Of a stretch of 64,000 nucleotides of DNA, positions 1 to 12,200 are shown in pieces. The translations under genes and the position numbers were made by a program. Position 1 is the stretch's first letter; every line of letters starts with the position of its first letter. Location: positions 803,905 to 867,904 of the forward strand of contig NW_019091471.1 in assembly GCF_001949145.1 (NCBI RefSeq), written 5' to 3'. Under the pieces are notes generated by a model. It was not told the origin of the DNA. It ran no database searches and saw only the letters and a list, made by a program, of their open reading frames with translations. This DNA is from Acanthaster planci. Its lineage: Eukaryota; Echinodermata; Asteroidea; Valvatida; Acanthasteridae.

Positions 1-80
1 TTTGTCCGAGTTCGGAGACCTCGGCCACGCATATAAACCATACGGCTCCGATTCCGGAGTCCCTGGCAGGAAGTGGTTAA
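1..80 (-). mobile_element. TTAA-type MITE, copy 1 (cut by window edge)
   Basis: Reads on the minus strand as TTAA then CCACTTCCTGCCAGGG, followed by GACTCCGGAATCGGA, closely matching the start of the copies at 34131 and 43469. TTAA lies at 77-80. The rest extends beyond position 1. Confidence 0.85.
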
Positions 81-133
81 GCAAATGCCAGAACAACAAG
101 GGTTTCCCCGAAATCTGATAAATTTGGGCTCAC

Positions 134-278
134 CAACTACTAGGTGGGTGCAACTGGGGTCAAAGTACATCTCGTCATTGACCACTCCACCAAGCTGCTC
201 CACGAGGGCACTGTAATCGATCTTCTCCTCTTGCCTCATGCCAGACAAGAGGAATTTCAACAGTGGCTTGGGCTGGAC
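134..278 (-). CDS. TOPBP1: TOPBP1 coding exon 27 (BRCT7 start)
   Basis: Residues 1350-1397 plus one base. KFLLSGMRQEEKIDYSALVE, then QLGG, then YFDPSCTHLVVG match the BRCT7 opening. Donor TTG|GTGAGC. The next exon is outside the window. Confidence 0.92.
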
Positions 279-3200
279 CTGTGGGCATACAGCAGAACTA
301 GTTATAATCTGGAAGTGTATTTTTAGACATGAATTAAAAAAAAAAGGCTGTACACCATGGCACTATGGTTATATCCACTGGATCTTAAAATTTTTGGACA
401 ACTATTTGAATTTGTTTTCGAAAAGGTTGCATTCCAAAAACTAAGTACCAACAAATCACTACCAAGAAAACATCCTGCCTATTTTTGAGCATCAAAATCG
501 TTCAACTTTTTTAAATGAACCACACATCTCACTATGAATCCGCTTGTTAAAATGCAGTTTCTCGATTCAACTGGTGTATGCTGTCTGATAGCTCAATTTT
601 AGTGTGTTCATTTTAGGTTAAACTTGGGGTAGCAAAAATACACGGTTAAAATGGGGTGGTTTTTGGAAACTGGCAAGCTCTGCTCATTAACTCTGCGGTC
701 AAGTTTGTGGTTTTTCAGCTCGGATAGCAAGGCCGGCTAATCGGTTAAGACCGGGACCTTCTGGGGAATCACACTCTGGACTCTGCAGTCAGTTTTGTGG
801 AGTATAATCCCCAACACCAGATGAGTTCCTTTGTGTGTGGCGATCATACCACATTAATAGGCTGCCCCTCCACAACAGTATACTAAATAGCTTTTAATCA
901 CCACTGATTGAAACAATTGAGTTCTTAGCACCTGGACTCAGCACTTCATAGGCTTATCCTATACCTAAATGTATCAGTTTTCAGGCGTCATGTATCCCAT
1001 GTATTTCAGGATACAGACATTTTCTTTAATGCATCGCAAATCCCTGCCGAACAATCGAGCCTTCACCAACCAGCAGATCCGAGGATGGAATGCAACATGC
1101 AAGCTTATGTAAATTAGCAACCTCATGAATGCGCCCCATCTTCCGCATATCATGAATATTTTTGCTACAAGCTCTTACGTCAGCCAAACCACTGAGCCGC
1201 AGAACCGAACGTCAAATCATCTAACATGGCACTTTCAAACCGAACCAACCCACTCTGTTAGGTTCTGATGTTCAGCTTTGACATGTCATGGCACTGATAA
1301 CAAATGAAATGCATGCTGTTGTAAGAAACGTTGAGAAAAAACAGATAACGGAAACAGGATAACATTAACAAGTTATACCTGTGCTAGCTCGGGATAGTAC
1401 AATGCACACGTGCACGTACATGTGATATGGACATGTACAGTAAACTTACATGTAGATGGTCCCGCATCACATGATGGTGAGAATTCAAAATCAACTACTC
1501 CAGACACAGGTACAGTTTTTATTCGATCAATTCACTGCTTTATATGTCAAAAATCAGTGAATTTATCGTGTAAAGTTACAAGGTACATGTACATGTAGGT
1601 ATTTCACCCGCACTACAATACTAAATTCTCACTACATTAGCGCTTATGTATATTCAGAAAAACAGAAGAGGATTGACATTTCACCCTAAACCGCTCCTTT
1701 ATTAGGTAAAAAGTGGATTTACACAACAAGACACTGTGGTTTGTACCACACCATCTCTCCAACATTAAAAAACCCAGTTAAAATGGGTGACTGTCCGTTT
1801 GGACTGCCGATGGACCAGGAGAGGCTTAAGGCTTCAATAACAAAGGGTGGTGGATTCGGTTGAAGTATGGTTAAAATGGGATGAACATTTTGGCTTGATC
1901 TATGCAGTTAAAACGGAGTTAAAATCAGGAAGGAATACTTATTAACCGAGAAACGACATTTCACCCTATTTTAGCGATCTAACTTTCATAGTGTCTAGAA
2001 TGCCATAAACAACTGAATTAAACCGAAGATTCCCAAATAAAGCTACCTAAGTGACTTTTGCATTGCAGCTTGCAAAATGAATTAAACCAAAAATTATTAG
2101 GCACTGTTTCAAAATTCTTATCGGGAAGGTGTCAGACAGAACAGTCTGACATTTATTATTGGTTGGCTATCAGGTAAAGCGTTCTCAAGTGGCCAATTCT
2201 AACTAATAAATGACTTTATTTTGCAAGGCTATGTGGTTTCAGTGGAGCAACACCCCCTCTATTATTCACTCCATACAAGTCACTGTTATCAGTCGGATGG
2301 CCCTGTCCTTTAGTCAACCGATTGGAATTTTGAAATTTTGATGCCTTAGATGACTGACAAAATGCTCAGGATTTACAGATGAAGAGAAGCTCCACGTAAA
2401 CAACAAAGTAGAAAAGCCACAACCTTACGACCTCAAGCAACTCTAAAACCTTAAAATCTATTAGGGTAAAGAGCATAATTATTGCTAAGGAAGTGTCTAA
2501 ACTGTCTACTAACCTCAACTTCGGGTTCCTTGTGATGCACTTGAACCGGCTGAGGTGCCACTGGAGGGTTGGCCACAGGCAGGCGAATCGGGGGTGCCTG
2601 CGGGGTAGGGGATGGGAGAGCATCTCTGGGGTCCTCTCGATGCAATGCTGGGTCAGCCGGGCTGTGCCCTCGCTCCTGGAGAGAAACTCTGGACGTATCC
2701 CCTGAGACCTGACAAAATGAACTCAATGTGAAAAACTAAGAAATGTGAAGAAGGAACCATTAAACTTTGCCTTTCCACTCTCCTGTTTTTGTTTTGTTTT
2801 ATCTAGAAGGGTTTCCAAAATCTTGTCTCTCATCAAATTTTCTTTTTGCCTTTGAATGGAAATGAACATACTTCTGGCTTTCAGCCAGAAGAATTTAGTT
2901 CCAGGTTATAGCGCAATATGAATTTACTGAGATAAAAATCTAAAGCCTGAGAGATGAAAATCAGGCCAAAGCCAGAGACCCCAAGCCTTAGCTATCTCCA
3001 ATCCTGAGCTGATCAGCTACCAAGATCTAGAGGCATTCCTTCAAACTGACCTCATCATTCACCTTTGCATTCCCATCCTCTGCCTCCACGCTGTTCTGGG
3101 AAGGACTGCAGGACCGCTTGAGCTGGGCCATGATCTTCTCCCGCTCCTTGCGCCCTGTGGGATCGTCCCAGGTGATCTGGACATTCTGTGAAGCTTCATG

Positions 3201-6200
3201 GTGAAGGTCTGGTGGACGAACTGTGTGAAAGGCAAAAAGAACAGTCAAAGATGTTACCATTGTGGAGAGCCTTGTGGTTTTTACTTTCCAGAAACCTGCA
3301 ATTAACGAATGAACAAACTATAGAATTTTTCCTTCATATTTATGGGACAACTAACCTTGTCTTTTCAAACCATTAAGCGAACAGTCTGTGATAAAATCAC
3401 TGCTTTGATCTTCAATGCCCTTTTTAAGAATGATTTACTGCTTTGAGCAAGTGCATCCACTCTTATGTCACGTGTTGGGGAATGTGCCATACACCGCCTA
3501 AGGTCTAACCACTCAAAAATATTTCACTTGTCACAAGTGCCACGGCTCTTTCTCAGTTCCCTCCTGATTATCACCTCTTTCATAGCTAACCCACTGACCC
3601 AACGTGTCACCATCTCATAAGCTTCACTCAGCAAGAAAAAAAAAGACCTATAAACCCAGTCTCGTGACCAGTAAATCTGCAACTAATGTGAAGTGTAAAA
3701 CCATGTGATTTTGTATGTGAGTAGAAAATAAAAAACTCCAACATCCCTGTTGCATGACTGGTATATCTACGAGTCATCTAGGCATCAGATTTGGGGGATG
3801 ATTTCCATTCAATTTGGACAGCAAGTTGCCAGTTCATGGTCATCTGCAAATTGCTAAAAACCACTGTAAAAGGATTCACAGCACTACAGCGAGGTTCTTC
3901 TTCTACCACATCTCACATTTTACACACTCGCTATCAGCCCAACCAACTTCCCCACCTGACAGTGCTGTGCCAGTGCCTCCTCGGCTGTCTTCCTCACTGT
4001 GAACCATCGCTCGGCTAGAGCGGGTGCGTCGACCACCTCCCCTACTGAGTGGCCTGTCCCTCCCTGTGATGTTACTGGATAATGTGCTGGCTGTTGAGCT
4101 GCTCACCTTGTGAATGCGGCTACGCCTCCTGCCACCTCTAGTATTCCTAGACCAGAACATAAATCAGAGGTGGAACATGTCAAGAAGATTCCTATGTGCA
4201 AATTAAACACCAGATGAAACTTCTGCAGTGATATTTTTCAACGCTTATTCTCTCACATTTACTACAAACATTTTACAATGATACAACAAATATTGACTGT
4301 CGCACAGCACTCTTCAAAGTAAAATTTCTTTGCCAAGATACAAACAGCCATTACAATAACAATGTATTTATGCACTGCATCTTTGCTTTACAAAATTATG
4401 TAGCTTAAACCAAACTGGACATAAACGTCCAACGCTATGAGAGAAACAGTTTATCCCAGTAGCTTGCAAGCTTTACCAAAAATCATTCATTAACTGCCTA
4501 AATTGGGACAAGATCCCATGTTAAGTACAGATGGCTCTACGACCCAGAGCTTCATCAAAGTCAGGCAAGTTCTTATGCTGGATTCTGCCAGACTGGTTCC
4601 AGTTTATGGAATCACAATCTTCTGCACTATCTAGAAAATCACTCACATGGTGGATGACATAATTCCCTCCAGCTGTTTCTGCACCGTCTCCTTTTGCTCC
4701 AGGGACCCTTCCTCTTCTGTGACCCTTGACCCTGCCTCGACCCCAGACCCACCCTCCACAGTCCTTCCCTCCTCAACTCCCCTTTCCGCTGCCTCCACCA
4801 TCCTCAGAAGCTCGTCGTCTTCACTGTCAGTGGAGCCGTCCCCGAAACCATCCATGGTGGCTTCGTCCTGGGGAGGGGGTGGAGTGGGCTGAGGGGTGGG
4901 TACAGAAGGGGCGCGTGGCGTGTGTGCCATGCTACGGGTCTGCCGTGTAGTCCTGGTGGGTGTCCGTGATGGGGTCTGCAGTCTAGTAGACAGCACCGAC
5001 TAAACAATGCAACGGACATAATTTACAAGCCAGAAAGATTTTTTTCTCTCCACAATGACCTAGATTGTCAAAATTTAACTGCTGAATAATAAGATGAATT
5101 TGAACAGCATAAAACGTACAACTTATACAACCTTAATGTTGATAAACACAACTAGATATTCTTACCAAACTCATCTTTGGGTTGAACGTGTGTGGGTAGC
5201 TTGCTTCATCTACATGCCTCTCTTCTTCTTCGCACTGTCAGAAATAAATCATTTCAGCATGCTACTCTTGCTACATGTACAATTCGTGAGGCAATTTGAA
5301 TGAAATCGTGTCATATTGCAAGCATTTGTTTTGTCAAAGGGATTGATGGCAAACAGGCCTGCTTGCCCTACTGAGGCATAATGGTAATAGTGAACAACAG
5401 CATATAACTCTGAGCAGAATCTACAAGGCCTCTTCCTCTTTGCACAGACGAAAAGGTTTTTTTCTAAATATATAAATGAAACCGTAACAAAAACTGAAGA
5501 TTATAGTTTCAGACCGAGCATGCTGTCAAATGTGTTTTTTAGTCAGTGACAAGCTTTCAAGTACGGTCAATGTTAAGGTACATGTACCTCTGATAACAAC
5601 TACTAATCTCAACAGTTTTCAGCTGATTAATGACGATACAAGTGGAAACTCACTGCAAGGAGCCAGAAAGGTGAGACAATAGACATTCCTTTCTCCTTGG
5701 CTGCTCGAAATTCTTTTGAAGTGTCATTGTTTCTTCCCTACAAAGAAAACAAATAGGTAGAGAACACACAAGTTTGAATTTACCAAGGAAACAATGTACG
5801 AAGCACTTCGAGAGAATATGAGTAACCATTTAAATACCATCAGATTTCTTCATTTAATTTACTTCAATTTTTACAGTAGACTGCGGCGGACTGAATACTG
5901 GCAACATATGACAATGTCTTAAATGGTAGAAAAAAAATGGATTTCCAATTCTAAGAGCGAAGAATGAAGACTGTGTGGGTCATTTATTTGGTACAACAGA
6001 TGAGAGCTGTAAAAAAATTAAGCATGAAGGGGACCATTAATTTTTCTCCACACACATTATCAAATTGTAAAAATCTACTCTTTGGAAATGAAATATTTAT
6101 GATTAGTTCGGCTGACTGGGTTGAAAAAGACATACTCTGAAAAGCTTTGTACCTTGAAGATAAAATGTGTACAGGTGTCATCAAATGTCCAGCGGAACTC

Positions 6201-9200
6201 GGCCCCTAATGAAACAGCAACAGCATTATACTCAGCCTGCTGGGCAACGAGCTTCTTGCTGACGCAGACGACAACACCTTCTAGAATTCCCTGAGATTTC
6301 ACCTGATTAAGAACAATTTGACATGAAAACTGAGCAACACAATAGCACCACACGCTAATCCGACCCCACTGAAAAAGAATAGAGCAGCGAATTGCTCTAG
6401 TTTTGAGAACACACTCTGGGCTCTCTTTACAGGGCAGCAGGCCTCGCTGAAATAAACAGGCGTCAATAGATGTTGTTTGTCAGATTAAAGTAGCCGCCAG
6501 ACAGTCATTCATGCGGGTGTAAACGTCCAGTGAATGAAGTCATGCCTTTTTGAAGAATTTGAAAATGGAAAATCATGAAAAACGCCCGTATTTGTGTATG
6601 GCCATTTTAATTCAGCCTGGTGCGAAGAGGTTAATGTTAGTTTGCTGCTGATTTCATCCTAATTAATGAAACAAGTACATTTAGTAAGTTTATTTCTAAT
6701 GCAATGAGTGAGGCATTAGGCATCCTAAGAAAAGTAAAAAACTGCTACCTTTCTTTGAAGTTACACCTGTCAAAAAGCTGTCTTACCGGTTCATGAAAGA
6801 CTGTATTGTCAGCTTCCTCGTCTGCAGCCTGCTCCCCAGTCTTCTGTACTGCTTTGGCGATGTTCATGTGGAAGAAATCGTCCAGGGGCTGTGAATGTTT
6901 GAGAGATCAGGCAACAACTTGAATGAAATGTTGTCTTCACATTAACATTTTTTTCCATTAAGAATCGGATTCTAATACAATGTTCAATATTAAGAGCTGA
7001 AAGATGAAATGTTCCATTCAACGAGCTGCAGGCGAGTTGAATGGAACATTTCATCTTTCAACGAATGACAATATTCTTACCATTGCACTCATAAACATTC
7101 CTTATTTGTATACTATACAATTTACAGAATCAATACGTGTTCAACTTAATGGGATTTTAACCTAGATCTTGCTGCAGGGAAAGTAGACTGCATCAGGTAT
7201 AAGGCTGTTCAATGCAGCGTTTGAACACCGTTGAGAATGCAACTTTGCTTTTCCCTTACCAAGCTCGACTTTCTTGTGTGGCGTTTCTTGTGATGCTGTC
7301 CAGCCGGTGACTCCAAAAACTCAAGGGCGTCCTTGGTGTCAAAGGTTGGATGAAAGACCCTGCCATGTTGTAAGAACTTACTGGGCGTGTCCTTGGAAAG
7401 AGCAGCGCCGCTGCTGGCGACTGCCAGGTGTTTATTGACAACAGCCAAGTCCTTGGGTGTGTCCTTTGCAGCCACGCCCTGTTGATTCTCTTTGTTGTTG
7501 TCACGTAACGGCTTTGATTCCTTCAAATTGCACGGTTGCTCTTGCACTCTGTTGGCATCCAGCCCGGTCACGTTTCTGGTTTCCTCCTTGTATTCTTGCA
7601 CAGTTGTTTCTTCCAGCTGGGGTTTCTGAGCTGCTGGATGCTTTTCTGACATGTCCCTGGTAACAGGAACATTGTTTTGCTCCTCTGCACTCGTTATCTT
7701 GCCAAGGTCAGGTTCTAAAGGAACTTGTTCCCCTCCCTGCACTGCTGTCTGATCATTGGCCTTACTTTCGTCTTGCTGGTCCAACAGATCGACAAGATAT
7801 TTCTTCTCTGGCTGTCGCTCATTTTTCCTGGCACACTCCAACAGCCAACTTCAAAAAGAAAGAAAAAGTTTTGCATTTCAATGGGTTCCATGCCACAGTC
7901 CACACTACTCACAGAGGTTATTCATACAGGCCTACCATAGACCCCATTTGTGCTGTGGTCAAATAATATTCTGCCAAAGGTTTTCATCCATTTCATGCAA
8001 CCTTGACGACTGACTCTGTATCTTTCTTAAATTCAGTGAGCCCCCCTATCCCTCCGAATCAGATAAAGAAAGGGCAGATCAGAACAAACAAATGGTCACG
8101 AGAATTTGGAACTCACTCTTTGGTGATGGCTGGGACTTTCCACTTCTTGGCAGCCTTGTACTTAGACCCGCTGGCCTCCCTCAGCAGGAGGTGGGTGTTG
8201 GGCCTCAGGTCATTGGTGGCCTTGCGGGAGAAGTATTCCTGGCACCTGGCCCCAAGGAGTTCGGCTATGTGGATCAGGCAGTCCCGCTCCACTCCGGAAA
8301 ACTGGCTGCAAAGCGGGAATGGAAAGGACTTGTCAGGGAGGTTTCTGTTGGATTCAACTGGAGTATTTGAGAACACATGTACGATGGGCAATAATTTGAG
8401 GTGCTCAGCTTTATTTTGGAGTCTCAAAAAGTAACCATTTGTGTAACAGCAGTTGTGTTAGGACACAGAAACTGTGCTGGCAATGGATATGTAAGGCGGC
8501 AATGCGAAATTGACTGAATGTTCTGCCTCGTGTCTAAAACTTGGGATCCCGAGGACTAAGTTAACAAAACCGCCCCTAGCAATGCTGTCTATCCCTACCA
8601 GGAGAACTTCATTTAAATATAAAAAGAAATGAATACATCCGAGATTCCGTGGGTGTGCGGGCCAGCCTCAGTGGCAGGAAGGTTAATTTAAATAGGAATG
8701 GTCCACTGAAGTGGGTGTGTGATGCTGGTCAATGGGGTAAATGAACTAAAAACCTCGGCTGCTTAATTCCTGTCCGAACAATGGGAAAATGATTTGGGGG
8801 CCTGGGCTGAACCTTGTGTTTTTTTGCTTTACAACTTTCAAATCTTTAGGCAGAAAGTGCAGTAGGAAAGTTATTTTTGCGTATTATGATTTTGTGAAAG
8901 CATGCTTCAACTCAATTGTCTGCTTCTACTAATTTGAAACAAACCGGAGCGATGATTTTTCCCCTTGTTTAAAGTCTTAATAAAGTCGACTCTTGTTATT
9001 ACGAAATCCCCAGGACCACGTGAAAACATATAATGCATGCGTGTGCACGTACATCAAAAAGATCTCTCGGTTATAATTAATCAAATATATTGTGATGTGT
9101 TTAGAATAATAAAATTCACCGTCATATGAAAACATGTTTAATGTGCATGTAAGATTAATAAAAGCAACTACATGTACACATACATGTGAAAGCATCGATC

Positions 9201-12200
9201 CAGGGATTTTTAAAAGGCTTTTGATTGTCATGGATGACGAAGCTAAACGCCATGCACATATAGGCGTGTGTGTACCTGCAAGAATGTGAAGATTCATCAA
9301 CTGGAGCCCACATCCGTGTAAGTGGCCTTTCCACGATTTATAATCGTAAACCGTTGAGATAGATTGAATACTTTGTCGCTAAAATCTTTTAATCATGATT
9401 TCGAGTCGCCCGTCTTTCTGCGTGCAGGCAGTTTGTATTCATGAGTCGTCCCCACGGCTCATGTTTATTCGCAGCTCCCTTTGTCTGAATAACAATTACT
9501 GCAATTGGTCCAGCCTCGGTTCAGCTCATTAAACTCTGCCATGCTTCAGTGCGTGCTCCCATGCAGGATGCATATTCTCGCCCTCCTTGACAAGGCCCGA
9601 CCAATCGGGAAGAACACAGGTAAGACGCAGAATAAGGCCGAGTCAATTTCGTATTTCCGCCTAAAGACTAACAATTTCAAATTCATTCATTCAATCAGAC
9701 TGACAATATCATACACTAAAGACTTTTACTTGCTGCTAGATCAAGATAAAAGAATTCATTCAGTCAAATCATCCTTAAAAAATTCCACATTCTATTCCTT
9801 ATTCCATCACAAAGAATACAAGCAATAAAAACAATGTTAAGAATGAACATTCATATGCATACATGCCTTTTCAAATACTGTCAGTTGACATACTGTAAAC
9901 CAAATACGACGCTACTTTACAGAATGATTGTTTTGAACGAACACTAAACTAATTTGGTGGTAGACGAGTAAGATGTTTGATACAAATTCAGGCATTTACC
10001 TTAGCCCTTCAAAATCTTTCAAATTCACCAGGTTTTAAAGGATCTAGCAGGACTGCAAAGGGGAGCCTTTTCTATTAGTGCCACATGACAAAAGATGCTC
10101 CTTGAAATTTAAGTGCAAAAAAATGCGCTTCTATTTTTCTGCGAACAGATTTTACAGGATTTAGCACAAGGAGTTTGGGCTACATGTAAGTACGAGACTA
10201 AGTGTAAACTATTGACAAAACAGAGGTAGAACCTACTTACCTGACGGTCAGAACGCAGTCACTCAGTGGACTGCCATCTTCCGTGATTGCAATCGGTGAG
10301 AAGAGAGGGTTGGTGGTTGGGTCCAGAAGCTGGGCTTCCTCCAGGCACATCTGCAGCCAGCAGTTGGAGACCACCTCCTGGACAGAGACAGACACCTCAC
10401 AGCCGTTGATGGGTACCACGGCAAAGTCTGCCACGCAGCGGGCACCTCCCGTCTTGACCTTACCTGTATTTCAGAGGGGAAAAGTGTCAAGTGACAGACT
10501 ATTCCATTAAAGATGCCAGGCATAATGTACGTGTGAAGAGAGGGTGTGTTGTTTAGAATATACTCTCAGACATGCAGCACAAAGACTTACCTCCCTGCCC
10601 TACAGTCATTTCGAGAATCTGCTCTTCTTGTTCCGGAGGAAAACCTAAAATGACAAAGGTCTTGCCCGAGAAAATACCATCCACCCGTTCTTCAAGCACT
10701 GTGACATCTTCATCTACAAGCAGAAAATAAAAAAAAACAACCCAAAACAAAAAAAAACTCAGTTCGACTATGGTGTTTCTCAGAAAATGAAAAGATAGGT
10801 GAATCTGGTGGACAGTTCTGTATCATGTCCAGCATTTATGCAAGGGATTTCAAAGGGTACACGAATGTAATTTGTGGGAAATGGAGGTCAACAGTGAGCA
10901 ATGTACTCACTTTCTTCCATCTGTGTTTCATCCTCGCCACCAGCGGTCCTCTGTCTGGTTGGTGCTTGGCCAGCATCTCCCTGTAGCATCTTGAACACTA
11001 TCTCAGAATCGTTTAGATCTGCAAATCATCACACAGAAAGTTCAGTCCATCATTTTACTTGCCTTACTACAATGGTTCTTTGGAAGTTGGGTCGTGGATT
11101 GCGAGTACATCCATCTTCAGAACTCTTTCATCTCCTGTGTAACTGGATTTTTATCTATCTTTCGCACAAAAACAGTTAAATACATGAATAGCAATACAGG
11201 CAACTCACAATACAAAGTGCTACCAAGAGTTTGCCACAGACAGGCTACATTTCAAGTTTACGGTCGGTATATTGCTGAGATAAAGTACACTTTGTATGTA
11301 CTTTCGGGACATTTAATTGTTTGAGGCATTCCCTACACCACACGAAACCATCACTTTGACTACCTAACACCCATACATCAGGAATTTCGAATTTTCAACC
11401 AAGATAAACATAAATTCAGAAAAAATAAGTTTTCCACGCACAGCATTTTAGCGAATGAGACTTTGTCGACTGGTTATCCCATAATGCACTGCGAAAAGTT
11501 CTCTGCATGTCAACTTCTTGGTGGGGCAATGAATTGTATTTGCCCGTATTCTTACCTCCGTGGCCTTTTAATACTCTGTTTAATCCGCTAGATAACGAGG
11601 CTTGTATCTATTTTTGCACACATTTCAATACAAAGGTTACAGTTCTTGTGACCGTAACGCTTTGCCTTTGCTTCAAGGTACATGTAACATTTGCATGTTG
11701 GTTTGTGGACTGCCAGACAGCAAGGGTTGAAGAGCCTGATGGATGAATCTTCCAGATGCTTTTTGAAAATCCTTGTCTTTCTACAAAGTTTCACCGAACT
11801 TCTGAGCCACAGAAAACCCTGACGGAGGAGGGGCAGTTGCTCCGACGGACCTGATCTGTCAGGAAGGTACTGCTGCATGACATTGTCATCCTCAGCTTCC
11901 TCCTCTCTCCTGCTGGCCGACAGCTTGGGGCCCTCCTCGCTTCTGCTGCTTCTCGCCTCGGAAGGCTTCCGCAGCTGATTAGATCTGAAGCAAGTGATGA
12001 AGACATGGGAACCAGGGTTTGTTACATTGCCCACTTCAACAGCATTCTGGGGTTCCATCACAATTATCAAATGCACATTGATATTCATTTTCAAGCTGCA
12101 GAAGGCTGGCTGGTGGCAACTCCTATGGTGATCACAGAATTTTAAACATCCTTGTGAAAGGCCACTGCTTACACTGCTTCTCTATTCTCCTGACAGCAGT

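Noticed and set aside
4647-4950. Plus-strand open frames over TOPBP1 exon 23
   Set aside because: Antisense shadows of a Pro/Glu-rich coding exon.
11588-11850. Extension of TOPBP1 exon 13 into a 168-codon open frame
   Set aside because: No similarity to TOPBP1. The donor at 11850 gives the phase that joins exon 14.
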